The position numbers were made by a program, and so were the translations under genes. Below the pieces are notes generated by a model that was not told the origin of the DNA, made no database searches, and was given only the letters and a program-made list of their open reading frames with translations. A stretch of DNA of 64,000 nt from JADJXV01 sp046328995 (lineage in GTDB: Bacteria > Bacteroidota > Ignavibacteria > Kapaibacteriales > UBA961): the NCBI GenBank assembly GCA_046328995.1, contig JAXLVN010000003.1, forward strand, positions 62,001 to 126,000. Direction: 5' to 3'. Below, one piece after another: positions 51,253 to 60,465 of the stretch. Position 1 is the stretch's first letter. Each line of letters starts with the position of its first letter.

Positions 51253-53835
51253 ATGTTCTATTTATTAATAATACTTACACTCATGCTCTCTACGATTGTT
51301 CCTGACGCATCGGCACAAACGATTGCCACTTCAACTCCCATTCCTACGGCAACTATCCTCCATATCGCTCTAGATTTGAAAATTGACCTTGTGAAGCGGC
51401 AGGCAGTCGGCACTGCAACGCTGCGGTGCGCAATCAATTCGCCTACTTCGAGTATTTCCCTCGATGCCGGTATGCTTTCAATTGAGTCGGTGACCTTGCC
51501 CGATGGTACGGCGTTGAAATTCACGTACGACGGTGGTGACCGCGATGGCGGTCTCGAAATTGACCTGAATAGAGTGTATAATGCCAAAGAAAATATCACA
51601 CTTATCGTGCGGTATCATACCAAGTGGATGAATGCCACCGACCCCTATAATCTCGCAGGAAGTAATGGAAAAGGGATACGGTTTTTGGGTGGTACGCCGG
51701 CTGAACCCCGGAAAAAAACGCAGGTGTGGACGTCAACCGAACCCGGTGCAGCGCGGTATTGGTATCCATGCCACGACACGCCGAACGCCTTGCATACGAG
51801 TGAGTTACGGATAACGGTTGAGCGTCCGATGATAGTTGTTGCAAGTGGACGTCAGGGGCGGATTGAGGAATTGGACGGCGGCACTCGTGCGTTCTCGTAT
51901 CATCAGGATTTGCCGCATGCGAGTCATCAGCTCGCGTTTGTTATCGGCGACTATGCGCTCGTGCAGCAGGAAACGCTCGGCGTGAAGCTCCTGAATTACT
52001 GTTACCCTGATGAAGTCGAGGCGACGCGGGCAAGTGTCGAACGTCTCCCGGATATGATGAAATTTTTCGCCGATTACACCAGCGTGAAATACCCGTATCC
52101 ATCGTATTCTCAAGTATTTGTGCAGGATATTCCCTGGGGAATGCCTACGGGCGGGATGGCGACGCAGACGGAGAATATGATCGACGATGAGGGCACGCAT
52201 GCCGACTTTCTTTATCTCTGGGACGGACTTGAAGGTGAATCACTGGCGCAGCAATGGTTCGGTGGAACGGTCGCCTCCGCCGATTGGGGACATTGCTGGC
52301 TCACCAAAGCATTCGCGAAGTACTTTTCGGAGATGTATGCTGAATACAAAATCGGTCGCGAGGAATTCCTGCTTTATCAGCATGGCTTTGATCTCAGTAC
52401 TGATATTTTTGATGCTTCCTCCGGTACAGCGCAGCCGGTAGTGCATCCGAAATACGGTGATGCAACGGCATTTACCAATAGTAATGCGCCATATTTTCGG
52501 GGTGCTGCGGTGCTGCATCTGCTGCGTAAACATCTCGGTGACGAACGCTTTCGAAAAGGGATACGGTATTATCTCAAAAGCAATGAAGGGCGCCTCGTCA
52601 CCACCAAGAATTTTCAACGTGCTATCGAAGAATCAACGGGTGAATCGTTGGATTGGTTCTTTAATCAATGGGTCTATGGAGTCGGACATCCGAAGTTCAC
52701 CGTGACCCAAGAATATGATACCGCCAAGCAACAATTAATCCTCATTCTCCAGCAGACACAAGTCATTGATACAGCAGTTGCATTTCCGCAAGTGAAGTAT
52801 TTTCAAGGAAAAATGGATATTGCCATTGATAATGAAATTCACCATGTATCGCTTGCGCCCAAGGCGGATAATGTGTTTGTTGTCGATCTTCCTCAGCCGC
52901 CAAAACTCATCACCATTGACTATGAAAGTGCGTGGATAAAAGAAATTTCCTTTGCAAAATCAAATGCCGAACTCATCTATCAATTACACCATGATACCGA
53001 TATCACGGGACGTCAGTCTGCGCTGACAGAGCTCACCGCGCGCGCCAAAAAAGAAGCGTCCGACAGTGTCAAGATGGAAATATACGCCGCGCTTCGGGAG
53101 GAAATTACCGGGAAATCATACTGGCGATTTCGATTCAATGCGCTTGGGCAATTGCAGAGTCTGCTGGCACCGATGTCCAGCGTCAAACCGGTGACATTGG
53201 ACGCGCCGACAACGGAGATGCTCCTCTCGCTCATCAAGACCGAGACCTCCTGGATACGCGCCACCGCCATACGTTTTCTCGGGATGACCGCGGACGCGCG
53301 GTATGTGGACCTGTACCGTCAATGCCTTGCTGACCCGAGCGACAGAGTCGTTAATACGGCGGCAATTGCGCTTGGCAAGACCAAGAATCCGGCGGTGTAT
53401 GATATTCTCGTGCAGTTAATAAAGCGTCCGTCGTGGAAGAATCAAAGTTTGATCAGCGCGCTCAACGGGTTTAAAGAACTCGCTGACCTCCGCGCGTATG
53501 ACATTGCTGCACAAGCACTTCTCGACCTTGATTCTCCGCGCTGGACGCTCGCCACACCGATTTGGGATTTCCGGTTGGCGGCGGCCGAGACGATTGTTTC
53601 GTTCAAGAAAAGCGCAGCGATTTATCCGGCAGTAGCCGAACGTCTGCGCCAAGCCCTGAAATCCGACGACCTGAATGTGGTGTTTAATACGGTGCTCATC
53701 CTCACCACGCTCGCCGACCCGCGCACGCAGGAGCTCTATGATATGCTGAAGGTTCACTTCAAAGACAATGAAAATGCGCTGCAGGCGCTGCAACAGTATG
53801 AGGCGCAGTTTAAGGAGGTAGTGGCGGTGAAGTGA
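51253..53835 (+). CDS. M1-aminopeptidase-like protein without zinc site, with HEAT repeats
   Basis: An 860-residue secreted protein (signal peptide to ~DASAQ, residue 22). Residues ~30-470 follow the M1 aminopeptidase fold: N-terminal beta saddle, then a catalytic-like domain with CHDTPN, SHQLAFVIGDY and YPYPSYSQVFVQD. At the place of HExxH-x18-E, however, the sequence is E329-S-L-A-Q333-QWFGG ... K352 (WLTKAFAKYFSE), so both His, the catalytic Glu and the third ligand Glu are all replaced. The GAMEN-type motif is also altered (GGMATQTEN). Residues ~560-850 are HEAT-like helical repeats. It should be a non-catalytic binding protein. Confidence 0.93.
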   Translation: MFYLLIILTLMLSTIVPDASAQTIATSTPIPTATILHIALDLKIDLVKRQAVGTATLRCAINSPTSSISLDAGMLSIESVTLPDGTALKFTYDGGDRDGGLEIDLNRVYNAKENITLIVRYHTKWMNATDPYNLAGSNGKGIRFLGGTPAEPRKKTQVWTSTEPGAARYWYPCHDTPNALHTSELRITVERPMIVVASGRQGRIEELDGGTRAFSYHQDLPHASHQLAFVIGDYALVQQETLGVKLLNYCYPDEVEATRASVERLPDMMKFFADYTSVKYPYPSYSQVFVQDIPWGMPTGGMATQTENMIDDEGTHADFLYLWDGLEGESLAQQWFGGTVASADWGHCWLTKAFAKYFSEMYAEYKIGREEFLLYQHGFDLSTDIFDASSGTAQPVVHPKYGDATAFTNSNAPYFRGAAVLHLLRKHLGDERFRKGIRYYLKSNEGRLVTTKNFQRAIEESTGESLDWFFNQWVYGVGHPKFTVTQEYDTAKQQLILILQQTQVIDTAVAFPQVKYFQGKMDIAIDNEIHHVSLAPKADNVFVVDLPQPPKLITIDYESAWIKEISFAKSNAELIYQLHHDTDITGRQSALTELTARAKKEASDSVKMEIYAALREEITGKSYWRFRFNALGQLQSLLAPMSSVKPVTLDAPTTEMLLSLIKTETSWIRATAIRFLGMTADARYVDLYRQCLADPSDRVVNTAAIALGKTKNPAVYDILVQLIKRPSWKNQSLISALNGFKELADLRAYDIAAQALLDLDSPRWTLATPIWDFRLAAAETIVSFKKSAAIYPAVAERLRQALKSDDLNVVFNTVLILTTLADPRTQELYDMLKVHFKDNENALQALQQYEAQFKEVVAVK

Positions 53836-53850
53836 GGGACTTAGGGAATC

Positions 53851-54133
53851 TCTGCGTTTGTGGTCTGGAATAAATTCCAGCCCTACAATTTGGGTCGAGC
53901 CGCCGGCTCTTTTTGGTATTTGATTGATGATGTTGTAGGTTCGATGTATCGTCGTTGCCAAGGGAATACATAGAAAAATCAATAACAACCAAAACGTTCC
54001 GCTAGGAACGAACAAATTGTAGCAACGGATTTTTAATTCGTTGGAAGGAAATTAATCCATTAAAAAATCAATAACTACCAAAACGTTCCGCTAGGAACGA
54101 ACAAATTGTAGCAACGGATTTTAATCCGTTGAA
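53851..54133. repeat. Repeat-rich gap, second copy of the 45.56-kb block
   Basis: Matches 45558-45743 with the same order of words: TCTGCGTTTGTGGTCTGGAA, GTAG-headed GGGCTGGAATTTATTCC palindrome (inverted), GAGCCGCCGGCTC, CAAAACGTTCCGCTAGGAAC and GTAGCAACGGATTTTAATCC. The last two words are repeated once more (to 54133) as a degenerate tandem copy. Non-coding. Confidence 0.88.
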
Positions 54134-54168
54134 CAGGAGCAAATGCCTATAATACCAACCATTTCCTT

Positions 54169-54346
54169 CTCCAGCTGAAGCCGGGTCTAGTCAGGAAGAT
54201 GGTCGCCTAGCGGCATCCAATTCACTCTCTACGTCCTGATAGGTTTTCTTCAACCTGTCAGCACAAGCGGCACAGTATGACAATAGCCCATGAGGTACAG
54301 CTCATGGGCTATTTATGTAAGTAGAGGTTGATAAATACTCACCTCA
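54169..54346. other. Palindrome and gap downstream of the broken cargo gene
   Basis: Contains the inverted CTAGACTCCAGC-family palindrome (54169-54190) with the flanking word AGTCAGGAAGATGGTCGCC, also found beside the copy at 58308-58330, and the terminator hairpin at 54282-54313. Nothing else recognised. Confidence 0.7.
54282..54313 (-). terminator. Terminator-like hairpin after the cargo gene remnant
   Basis: A 13-bp perfect stem, AATAGCCCATGAG with its complement, around a short loop (54295-54300). It lies ~35 bp beyond the stop codon of the C-terminal remnant at 54347, so on the minus strand it follows the old gene end. A moderate T-run follows on the plus side (ATTTATG). Confidence 0.6.
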
Positions 54347-54475
54347 TTATCGGCTTACCACTATCGGCTTAGTAAACATCCCGGTCGCTGTACGCATCTG
54401 CACAAAATAGATGCCTGAAGCCAGGTCGGATACATCCACTTCCAACTTACCACTTACGACTAATTACATTGTCAT

Positions 54476-55123
54476 CTAAGTTTTGTCAGATGTTCTATTA
54501 TCAGGATTGACCTTCTGATATTTAGTTGCCATCTTTGTTCTTGCGGTCTTAATCGAGAATTGCCATTCAATTTTTATTGCTTTATCATTTCTGCGTTTGA
54601 TGATGGCAACTATCTCTTGAGCTAGCTTTTCTTTGTTTGGAATTCTACGATTGAGACACTGTTTCGTTAACGCTGAAAATTCAATTTCTATCATGTTGAG
54701 CCACGATGAGGAGTTCGGCGTATAGTAAAATTCAAATCGCTCAGCCAACGCCAATGCTTGCTCTGCAGGCAGATGTTCGTAAAATGAACCCGTGTTGTGC
54801 GTGTTAAGATTGTCTTGTACTACTCTTATTTTATGAGCCGTTGGATATGCTTTAGCTATCTCCTGCATGAATAATGTGTACTCTTTCTTTGTTCGCTGAT
54901 CATAGACCTGAGCACAGCGTTTTCCGCTCAAAGGTTCAATCATCGCAAGCAAACTACAGGAGCCGTTCTTAGAGTAAGAGTAGTGCTCCTTGGCCACTAC
55001 GCCTGTTTGCATCGCTATGGGTTCAACTCTATCGCCAATAAGAAAGCAGGGACGTTCATCGAAGCATACAACAGGGAAATCAGGATTGTATTCCAGAGCA
55101 TAAAGCTGAAGAATCTTCTCCAT
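54476..55123 (-). CDS. IS630 transposase, catalytic part (frame B)
   Basis: A 215-residue DDE domain (starting within a longer frame). Catalytic acids are D in VVCFDERPCF (near residue 22), D in IRVVQDNLNTH (about 104) and E in LNMIEIEFSALTKQ (about 145), the expected D-D-E order and spacing. The frame opens at the end of the frame-A gene through a run of eight A (55190-55200 on the minus strand), where a -1 slip would give KILKKNELQPHLKRTW, the sequence expected of an intact IS630 transposase. It is therefore probably expressed as a fusion by programmed frameshifting. Confidence 0.9.
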   Translation of the reverse strand: MEKILQLYALEYNPDFPVVCFDERPCFLIGDRVEPIAMQTGVVAKEHYSYSKNGSCSLLAMIEPLSGKRCAQVYDQRTKKEYTLFMQEIAKAYPTAHKIRVVQDNLNTHNTGSFYEHLPAEQALALAERFEFYYTPNSSSWLNMIEIEFSALTKQCLNRRIPNKEKLAQEIVAIIKRRNDKAIKIEWQFSIKTARTKMATKYQKVNPDNRTSDKT

Positions 55124-55170
55124 CTTGGCTAAGAAGATGCCGTCAACTTTTGCTATGCACCATGTGCGCT

Positions 55171-55605
55171 TCAGGTGCGGTTGAAGTTCGTTTTTTTTAA
55201 TATCTTTGATACATGCTCATGGCTAATATGCTCGCAAATCTCTAATTCGACAATCTTCTCGGAGAGTAAGCGTAACGACCACTTTGCATAGCCTTCGGGT
55301 GCCTGACTACACGCCAATGCTGTGATTTGTGCCCGTTGTTGGCCGGAAATAACAACCGGACGACCGGATCTGGGCTTGTCGTAAAGTCCTGTTAAACCAA
55401 ATGCTTTGTATTTATCTATCAATCGTCGAAGTACCGGTGGCGTTATCGAATATTCCTTCGTAATTGATTGATAGGTTCGTCCGGCATCTAAGGCAAGCAG
55501 ATATAAAACCCGCTTGTAAATCTTAACCGACAAGGTATTCTGTTTTGATAGTGCTTGTAATTCTGTTCGATCTGTTTTACTCAATCGAAGATGAGATTTT
55601 GCCAT
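55171..55605 (-). CDS. IS630 transposase, N-terminal helix-turn-helix part (frame A)
   Basis: A 144-residue protein with a homeodomain-like/winged helix-turn-helix fold: SVKIYKRVLYLLALDAGRTY, SITPPVLRRLIDKYKAFGL, then DKPRSGRPVVISGQQRAQI. It ends in ILKKTNFNRT after an A8 run where ribosomes can slip to frame B. It lies just inside the right inverted end of the element. ATG 55605 is preceded by the end sequence at 55621-55663. Confidence 0.9.
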   Translation of the reverse strand: MAKSHLRLSKTDRTELQALSKQNTLSVKIYKRVLYLLALDAGRTYQSITKEYSITPPVLRRLIDKYKAFGLTGLYDKPRSGRPVVISGQQRAQITALACSQAPEGYAKWSLRLLSEKIVELEICEHISHEHVSKILKKTNFNRT

Positions 55606-57050
55606 GGTTCCTCCAAAAAAATGACAATATAGCGCTTTCTGTCAAAACTTAAATGACAATGTACTAATGACGTACGACTAACAACCTCCACACCCAAACT
55701 GTTCATAAGCTTGACAGATACGATATTGTCTATGCCGCCTATGGTAAAGCTTGTGTTTGTGGGGTTTGGGGAGAGGGTGAGAGCGGCAGATTCTGTCTGC
55801 TCTTCAACGGAAGATGGAAGGTCTGAGATTTTGATTAGATATGGCTTGGGTTGAGAGGTTAACTCTATAGTTTTCCCGGTTTCAATCCCTATAATAAATG
55901 TATTGTTATCAATTATCGAAATAGACATTCCATAATCACCTTTGGTTGAATCACCAAAAGATTCCTTCCATATAAGATTACCGGATCTAGAAGTTCTGTA
56001 TAAAGAAATATCAGCCCCAACTCCTTGGGGACCATTGAATCCATAGCCAACGATTACAATATCACCATTTAGTGTTTCCTTCATTTGCGCTACAGCATTG
56101 AATAGTTTTGAACCGTATTGCTTCTTCAAAAGCAATTCTCCATTACCATCAAATTTGCGCATAATGATATAGCTTGTGTCTCCATTCCTTGGCTCTGTCG
56201 TTGCGATAAACAGCGTTCCATCATTTGATTCGATTACCGAACTCCACCCTCCGAATTGAGAGTATTCAGTATCATACCATTCTTTTTTCCAAAGAACTAA
56301 GCCATTGCTGTCTAATCTTAGTAATTGTTTGAATGTTTTCGCGCCTAATTCACAATGGAGCAAAGCTATAAATCCATTTTCTTTTGCTTTGAGAAAAGGA
56401 TAAACACTCATCGTTTCAGAGTGAAGAGAATCGTAGAGAATTTTCTTCACTACTGATCCATTCGAACCGTAAAACTGTAGCGCTGGGACAAGCTGCTTCG
56501 TTGTATAATTTGCAATATCAATAGTAAGTACGGTATAGTGATTATCTGGCAAAACGATTATTGGATTATACACATATAAATACCGCGAAACGGATGTATC
56601 TACAGGCATTTTCCATATTATTGTTCCATTTTTGTTCAAAAGAACAGCATGAATAATTCCTTCGTTCTGAAATATTGAATTCCCGGATGCAAATAGATAG
56701 CCGGTCGCCAAAAAATTCCCATCATTTAACTCAAAAAGGTTAAGAACTTCCATACTCGAATCTTTATTGAGTACTGTTTCCCATTCTACGATACCTGTCT
56801 TAGCTACTTTCGAAATTATAGCATTATTTGAATCGATTAATCCTGCTCGTAGAATACCGTCGTCTGTGGTAGGAATAATGACACTACATCTGTTACCCGA
56901 AAGTTGTGTATAGCTGATTTGTTTAAAGTTAACCGGCTCTGTAAATTTCGGCAATTGAGCGTTTAGGACATTACATGTGACTACAGTAAGAATTGTAATA
57001 AATAATATCTGCGACAAATTCATATATTTTTTGAGATTATCATTATAAAT

Positions 57051-57914
57051 TCAGGGAAGGCATGGATTAGGACTACATCCTGTACTTCGTGACAAAGGTA
57101 CGTCGTATGTTCCACCTACAGCTGGAGGATTTTGAACAGTAAATACAGGACTACAGGTATTAGGTGTAATAGGGCAAGCTGTTTGTATTCCTATTGGTTC
57201 ACTAGTCTGTGTGGTTACGATTTCATTATGAGCAACATCGTAACAAAGTCTATAAGTCGCCTTACAACAATTACCCCCTCCACAATCGATCGGTACAATA
57301 TACGATAATCCGGTACCGCCAGAGCCAATAGAACGCATATCATTATAAATACAAAACTTAGTACATCCGGCTATATAAGTGTGAATACTGTAATCATCGC
57401 CATTAGGACACCAGACTCTTTGATTAGTCAAATAATTATGTGGGAAGTTTAGAGTTGCAAGCTTCAGTAGTGCAGTATTATAAATCTCTTTGTAGCGAGA
57501 ATCATCCGCATTTAACCAGGCGTATAGTTCAGCACAGTCATCAAGCGGGTCACCACAAACATGTTCTTCCGTAATTAGTGTGAGACTAAAAATATCTGTG
57601 TTCAGCGGTGCAGGGCAATGTTTATACAGCATGTGAACCATGAATTGGCAATGGAAGGGAGGTAATTGTACAGAGGTTGTGAATGGAACCCAAGGTACAT
57701 TGTCGCAAGGGTCATAGTAGCAGGTACTAGGTGGAATCTGTGCGTAAATAGTACCTGAACCAGCATTTACCACCACCACCACCACCAAGAGTGAAAGCCA
57801 AACGGCTCTACCTCCTAACTTCTTGATTAAACAAGAGATACACCCAAAAATTTCGGGGGGTAAAAGAAATAGTTTCGACTGCGTTTCGCCTAATGGCGGA
57901 ACTGCGGGCTGCAA
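57051..57914 (-). CDS. Cysteine-rich secreted protein of unknown function
   Basis: A 287-residue protein with a membrane-type segment (WLSLLVVVVVVNAGSGTIYAQ, about residues 40-60) probably acting as a signal peptide, and about 25 cysteines in the mature part (examples: CYYDPCDNVPWVPF, CGGGNCCKATYRLCYD). Paired cysteines suggest disulfides and an extracytoplasmic location. The hydrophobic core is encoded by six identical GTG codons, a microsatellite (about 57771-57788) that could slip. The start is uncertain; the first Met may not be used. No domain is recognised and no sorting domain is seen. AT-richer than the core. It lies just upstream of the broken T9SS cargo gene. Confidence 0.7.
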   Translation of the reverse strand: MQPAVPPLGETQSKLFLLPPEIFGCISCLIKKLGGRAVWLSLLVVVVVVNAGSGTIYAQIPPSTCYYDPCDNVPWVPFTTSVQLPPFHCQFMVHMLYKHCPAPLNTDIFSLTLITEEHVCGDPLDDCAELYAWLNADDSRYKEIYNTALLKLATLNFPHNYLTNQRVWCPNGDDYSIHTYIAGCTKFCIYNDMRSIGSGGTGLSYIVPIDCGGGNCCKATYRLCYDVAHNEIVTTQTSEPIGIQTACPITPNTCSPVFTVQNPPAVGGTYDVPLSRSTGCSPNPCLP

Positions 57915-58307
57915 GAAGGGGATTCTGCATAATGCACTCCACTATATGAATTGAAAAAATACCACACCCTATTGTGTGGGAGATTGCTTCTTCACTTTTG
58001 TAATAACCGGAGCTTAGATGTAGTAAAACCAAAGGTTTGGAATACATCTGCTGCAATATTAGATAAAACTATTCTACTGACCAAGATAATTTAGTAAAAC
58101 CATGAAAGATTCTTAGAAACAAGGTACTTCACTGCGTATAGAATTCTAAAAACACTTGTTTCCTTTAGCTACCAGAGAAGGAGCAACAAACGTAAACTTA
58201 TACTACCCAAATCCCGACTGCATCATCACAGCCGGGATTGTTTTTTGGAGGGTGTGCAATAGCAATGGACGTTTGGCTAAAGCCGAAAACCCGGTGGCAT
58301 CCATTTT
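57915..58307. other. Gap between secreted-protein gene and repeat block
   Basis: About 390 bp without a gene. It contains the terminator-like hairpin at 58209-58246. Otherwise the sequence is AT-rich with no recognised motif. The promoter of the cysteine-rich protein (57914, minus) must be here. Confidence 0.6.
58209..58246 (+). terminator. Terminator-like hairpin
   Basis: AATCCCG-ACTG pairs with CAGC-CGGGATT around a CATCATCA loop, followed by GTTTTTTGG, a good Rho-independent pattern. It faces plus-strand transcription, but no plus-strand gene is just upstream, so it may be a leftover of an older gene order. Confidence 0.55.
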
Positions 58308-58388
58308 CTCCGGCTGAAGCTGGAGTCTAGTCAGGAAGATTGTCGCCTTGCCTCTTCCGAGAGTATCGCGTCTTCGCGATGCCCTCGG
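58308..58388. repeat. Palindromes: CTAGACTCCAGC family and GAGAGTATCGC family
   Basis: 58308-58330 is the inverted CTAGACTCCAGC palindrome. 58357-58388 is CCGAGAGTATCGCG-TCTTC-GCGATGCCCTCGG, an imperfect palindrome that also occurs at 4560-4589 and, inverted and split by an intron, at 58461-58477 / 60466-60480. The 72 bp between the two copies is unexplained. Confidence 0.85.
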
Positions 58389-58477
58389 TTTTTGGGTCTC
58401 GCTTTCGAAGGTCTCGCTTTCTTCGGTCTTGCTTTCAGGTAATACACCTATTCGTGGAAACCGAGGGCATCGCGAAG

Positions 58478-60465
58478 GTGCGCCAAGCGAAGCTTGGTAT
58501 ATTCAGAAGGTGCAAATCCTTCGCGGGAAGGGAGCCACCCACCCGCTACCATAATCGTACATTGTGTAAGGTAACAAACACAGTGAAGCTACGACGAGGG
58601 AGATATCAGACCGCAACGCAAGTGAAGGTGTTGAGCCCCGTAATTGCCCACTATATGATGGCAGACTGTTTCTTAGCACAGGAATGCAACAATTATATGC
58701 TCGTATGGCTTGAGCATGTAGTCATCATCGGGGTCTAAGTCCGCAGTATGATATCAAACGGATATATCAGGAACTTGGGATATCCACTATACTTGCCATT
58801 CGGCATAAGCGCAACCAAATCCGAAAAGGAGTAGAATGCGTAACGGTATAGTGGAAGTCGGATTAGCCCATAGTAGCGTCAAGCTCTGTGAAAGCAGAGG
58901 TATGCATGCAGAAACATTCAATTCTGATGCAGCGCCAAGGGGCTGACAATTGTATGTATTGTATAACGGAAACGTATATGTCTCATAGAACACAGTTAGA
59001 TACGGCAACGAAACTTATACAGCTAAGCAAGGTCTCGAAGGACTCTCCAAGCTACAAGTTTGGCTCATTAGCCAGCTTGCTGAATGAAGAGTACCTTGGA
59101 ACGTGCTATGCCAAGCTTCCTCGTAAGAAGGCACTCGGCATAGACGGAGTGAGTGTAGAAGAATACGGAGAATCGCTGGAAGCGAATCTTAAAGGATTGG
59201 TAGAACGGATGAAAAGCATGTCATACCGCCCACAAGCCGTTCGTACGAAGGAGATACCGAAAGACCGCGGCGGAACGCGCACATTGGGCATTCCCTCGAC
59301 GGAGGACAAGATAGTCCAGAAAGGTATATCCTCAATACTAACGGCAATATTCGACCCAAGTTTTATAGAGTCATCCTACGGTTTTAGAAACAATAGGAGC
59401 TGTCACGATGCTTTGAAGAAGGTACATCAGGAGATAACCTTCAAGCCCGTAAACTATGTTATTGATGCAGATATTACATCATTTTTCGACACAGTTGACC
59501 ATGAATGGTTAGTCAAGTTTCTGGAACATCGCATAAAGGACAAGAACTTTATCCGACTGATAATCAGATTCTTGAAAGCAGGCATCATGGATGAGGGAAT
59601 AGTAAGAGCAAGCGACATGGGAACACCTCAAGGTGGTATCATTAGCCCAATCTTAGCAAATATTTACCTTCATTATGTGCTTGACCTCTGGTTCGAGAAA
59701 CGTCTGAAGAAAGACCTTCAGGGTTATGCATCAATAGTACGGTATGCCGACGACTTTATCATATTGGTAGAACGGGAATCGGATTGCCAAGTGATACTGG
59801 AATCGCTAAAAGTACGGCTTGGAAAGTTCAACCTTACATTATCGGAATCCAAGACATCTGTGGTAAAATTTGGTCGTAATACGGACACAAATGACGAGCA
59901 TAAACATCCGGGTACGTTTGACTTTCTAGGATTTACCCACTACTGTGGCAAATCTAAAGCAGGCAAATTCAAGGTATGTAGGCGGACAAGTAAGTCCCGA
60001 CTCCGCCTTGGCATCCGAAAGGTGAACATATTCCTGAAAGGACACAAGAATTTTTATACGCTGCAAGAACTTTGGGAGAGCATGTCACGCATCCTTCGGG
60101 GACACTACCACTATTACGGAGTAAGTGAAAACCTGCAAGGATTATTGCGATATACATCCCGAGTAAGGAGACTTCTCTACAAATGGCTCAACCGCCGAAG
60201 TCAGCGGAAGAGCTACACGTGGGAGAGCTTTCAGCAATATTTACTCAAGTATCCATTACCGGAACCAAAGATATACGTAAGCTTTTACAAGCACTGAGTG
60301 CGGAATACAATTGAGGAGCCGTGTGAGGGAAATCCTCACGCACGGTTCTGCGAGGGGGAGCAATCAACAGCATCCAAGAAATACACATCCTAAGGCACAA
60401 AAGCAGAAATGCGGACACGGAGCTACGGTGGAATCTAAAGACTGTGGATTAGCTCTCTACTCGAC
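58478..60465 (+). mobile_element. Group II intron with reverse transcriptase, exact ends resolved
   Basis: A 1988-bp group II intron. It starts GTGCGCC (the expected GTGYG) at 58478 and ends CTCGAC at 60465. The ends are fixed by the target: the 5' flank CATCGCGAAG and the 3' flank ACGCGATACTC join into the uninterrupted palindrome seen (inverted) at 58357-58388. Domain V is visible at 60316-60348 (GAGCCGTGTGAGGGAAATCC, with the AGC triad and the closing GCACGGTTC). Domain VI with a bulged A follows. The RT gene lies in domain IV. It inserts into a hairpin-type sequence, as endonuclease-less introns often do. Confidence 0.93.
58978..60297 (+). CDS. ltrA: Group II intron-encoded reverse transcriptase/maturase
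   Basis: A 439-residue protein with reverse transcriptase motifs: KALGIDGVSVEEYGE, SSYGFRNNRSCHDAL, GTPQGGIISPILANIYLH and the catalytic YADDF (about residue 260), then an X/maturase domain with RILRGHYHYYGVSENLQGLL and the tail WLNRRSQRKSYTWESFQQYL. No HNH endonuclease domain follows, so it is an RT-X type that relies on nascent or hairpin DNA targets. ATG 58978 (MSHRTQL) is a better start than the longer frame from 58888, because the extra 30 residues overlap intron RNA structure. Entirely inside the intron. Confidence 0.93.
   Translation: MSHRTQLDTATKLIQLSKVSKDSPSYKFGSLASLLNEEYLGTCYAKLPRKKALGIDGVSVEEYGESLEANLKGLVERMKSMSYRPQAVRTKEIPKDRGGTRTLGIPSTEDKIVQKGISSILTAIFDPSFIESSYGFRNNRSCHDALKKVHQEITFKPVNYVIDADITSFFDTVDHEWLVKFLEHRIKDKNFIRLIIRFLKAGIMDEGIVRASDMGTPQGGIISPILANIYLHYVLDLWFEKRLKKDLQGYASIVRYADDFIILVERESDCQVILESLKVRLGKFNLTLSESKTSVVKFGRNTDTNDEHKHPGTFDFLGFTHYCGKSKAGKFKVCRRTSKSRLRLGIRKVNIFLKGHKNFYTLQELWESMSRILRGHYHYYGVSENLQGLLRYTSRVRRLLYKWLNRRSQRKSYTWESFQQYLLKYPLPEPKIYVSFYKH

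Larger units (their letters stand above)
54465..55663. mobile_element. IS630-family insertion sequence with TA target
   Basis: About 1.2 kb. Inverted ends: left 54467 onward, CATTGTCATCTAAGTTTTG, and right end with the complement of CATTGTCATTTAAGTTTTG, differing at one position. TA dinucleotides at 54465-54466 and 55662-55663 fit the TA duplication of IS630/Tc1-mariner elements. It carries two overlapping-frame transposase parts on the minus strand. It sits inside the sorting domain of a secreted-protein gene. Confidence 0.92.
54347..57023 (-). pseudogene. T9SS-sorted secreted protein, interrupted by IS630
   Basis: The main part is 55664-57023 (minus): signal peptide FITILTVVTCNVLNAQ, then about 400 residues of beta-propeller-like repeats (WSSVIESNDGTLFIATTEPR type), then the start of a T9SS sorting domain (LTLSPNPTNTSFTIG..VKLMNSLG). 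An IS630 element at 54465-55663 splits the domain. The missing end lies on the far side (54347-54464: VSDLASGIYFVQMRTATGMF), followed by a stop. Simply removing the element leaves the two parts one base out of frame, and the junction contains TAAGTGG-like noise, so the gene was broken at least twice. The cargo likely no longer attaches to the surface. Confidence 0.85.

Noticed and set aside
53416..54015. Minus-strand frame starting FVPSGTFW, and a similar one at 45516-45716
   Set aside because: Both run through dispersed palindromic repeats and overlap real genes; the shared peptide reflects shared repeats.
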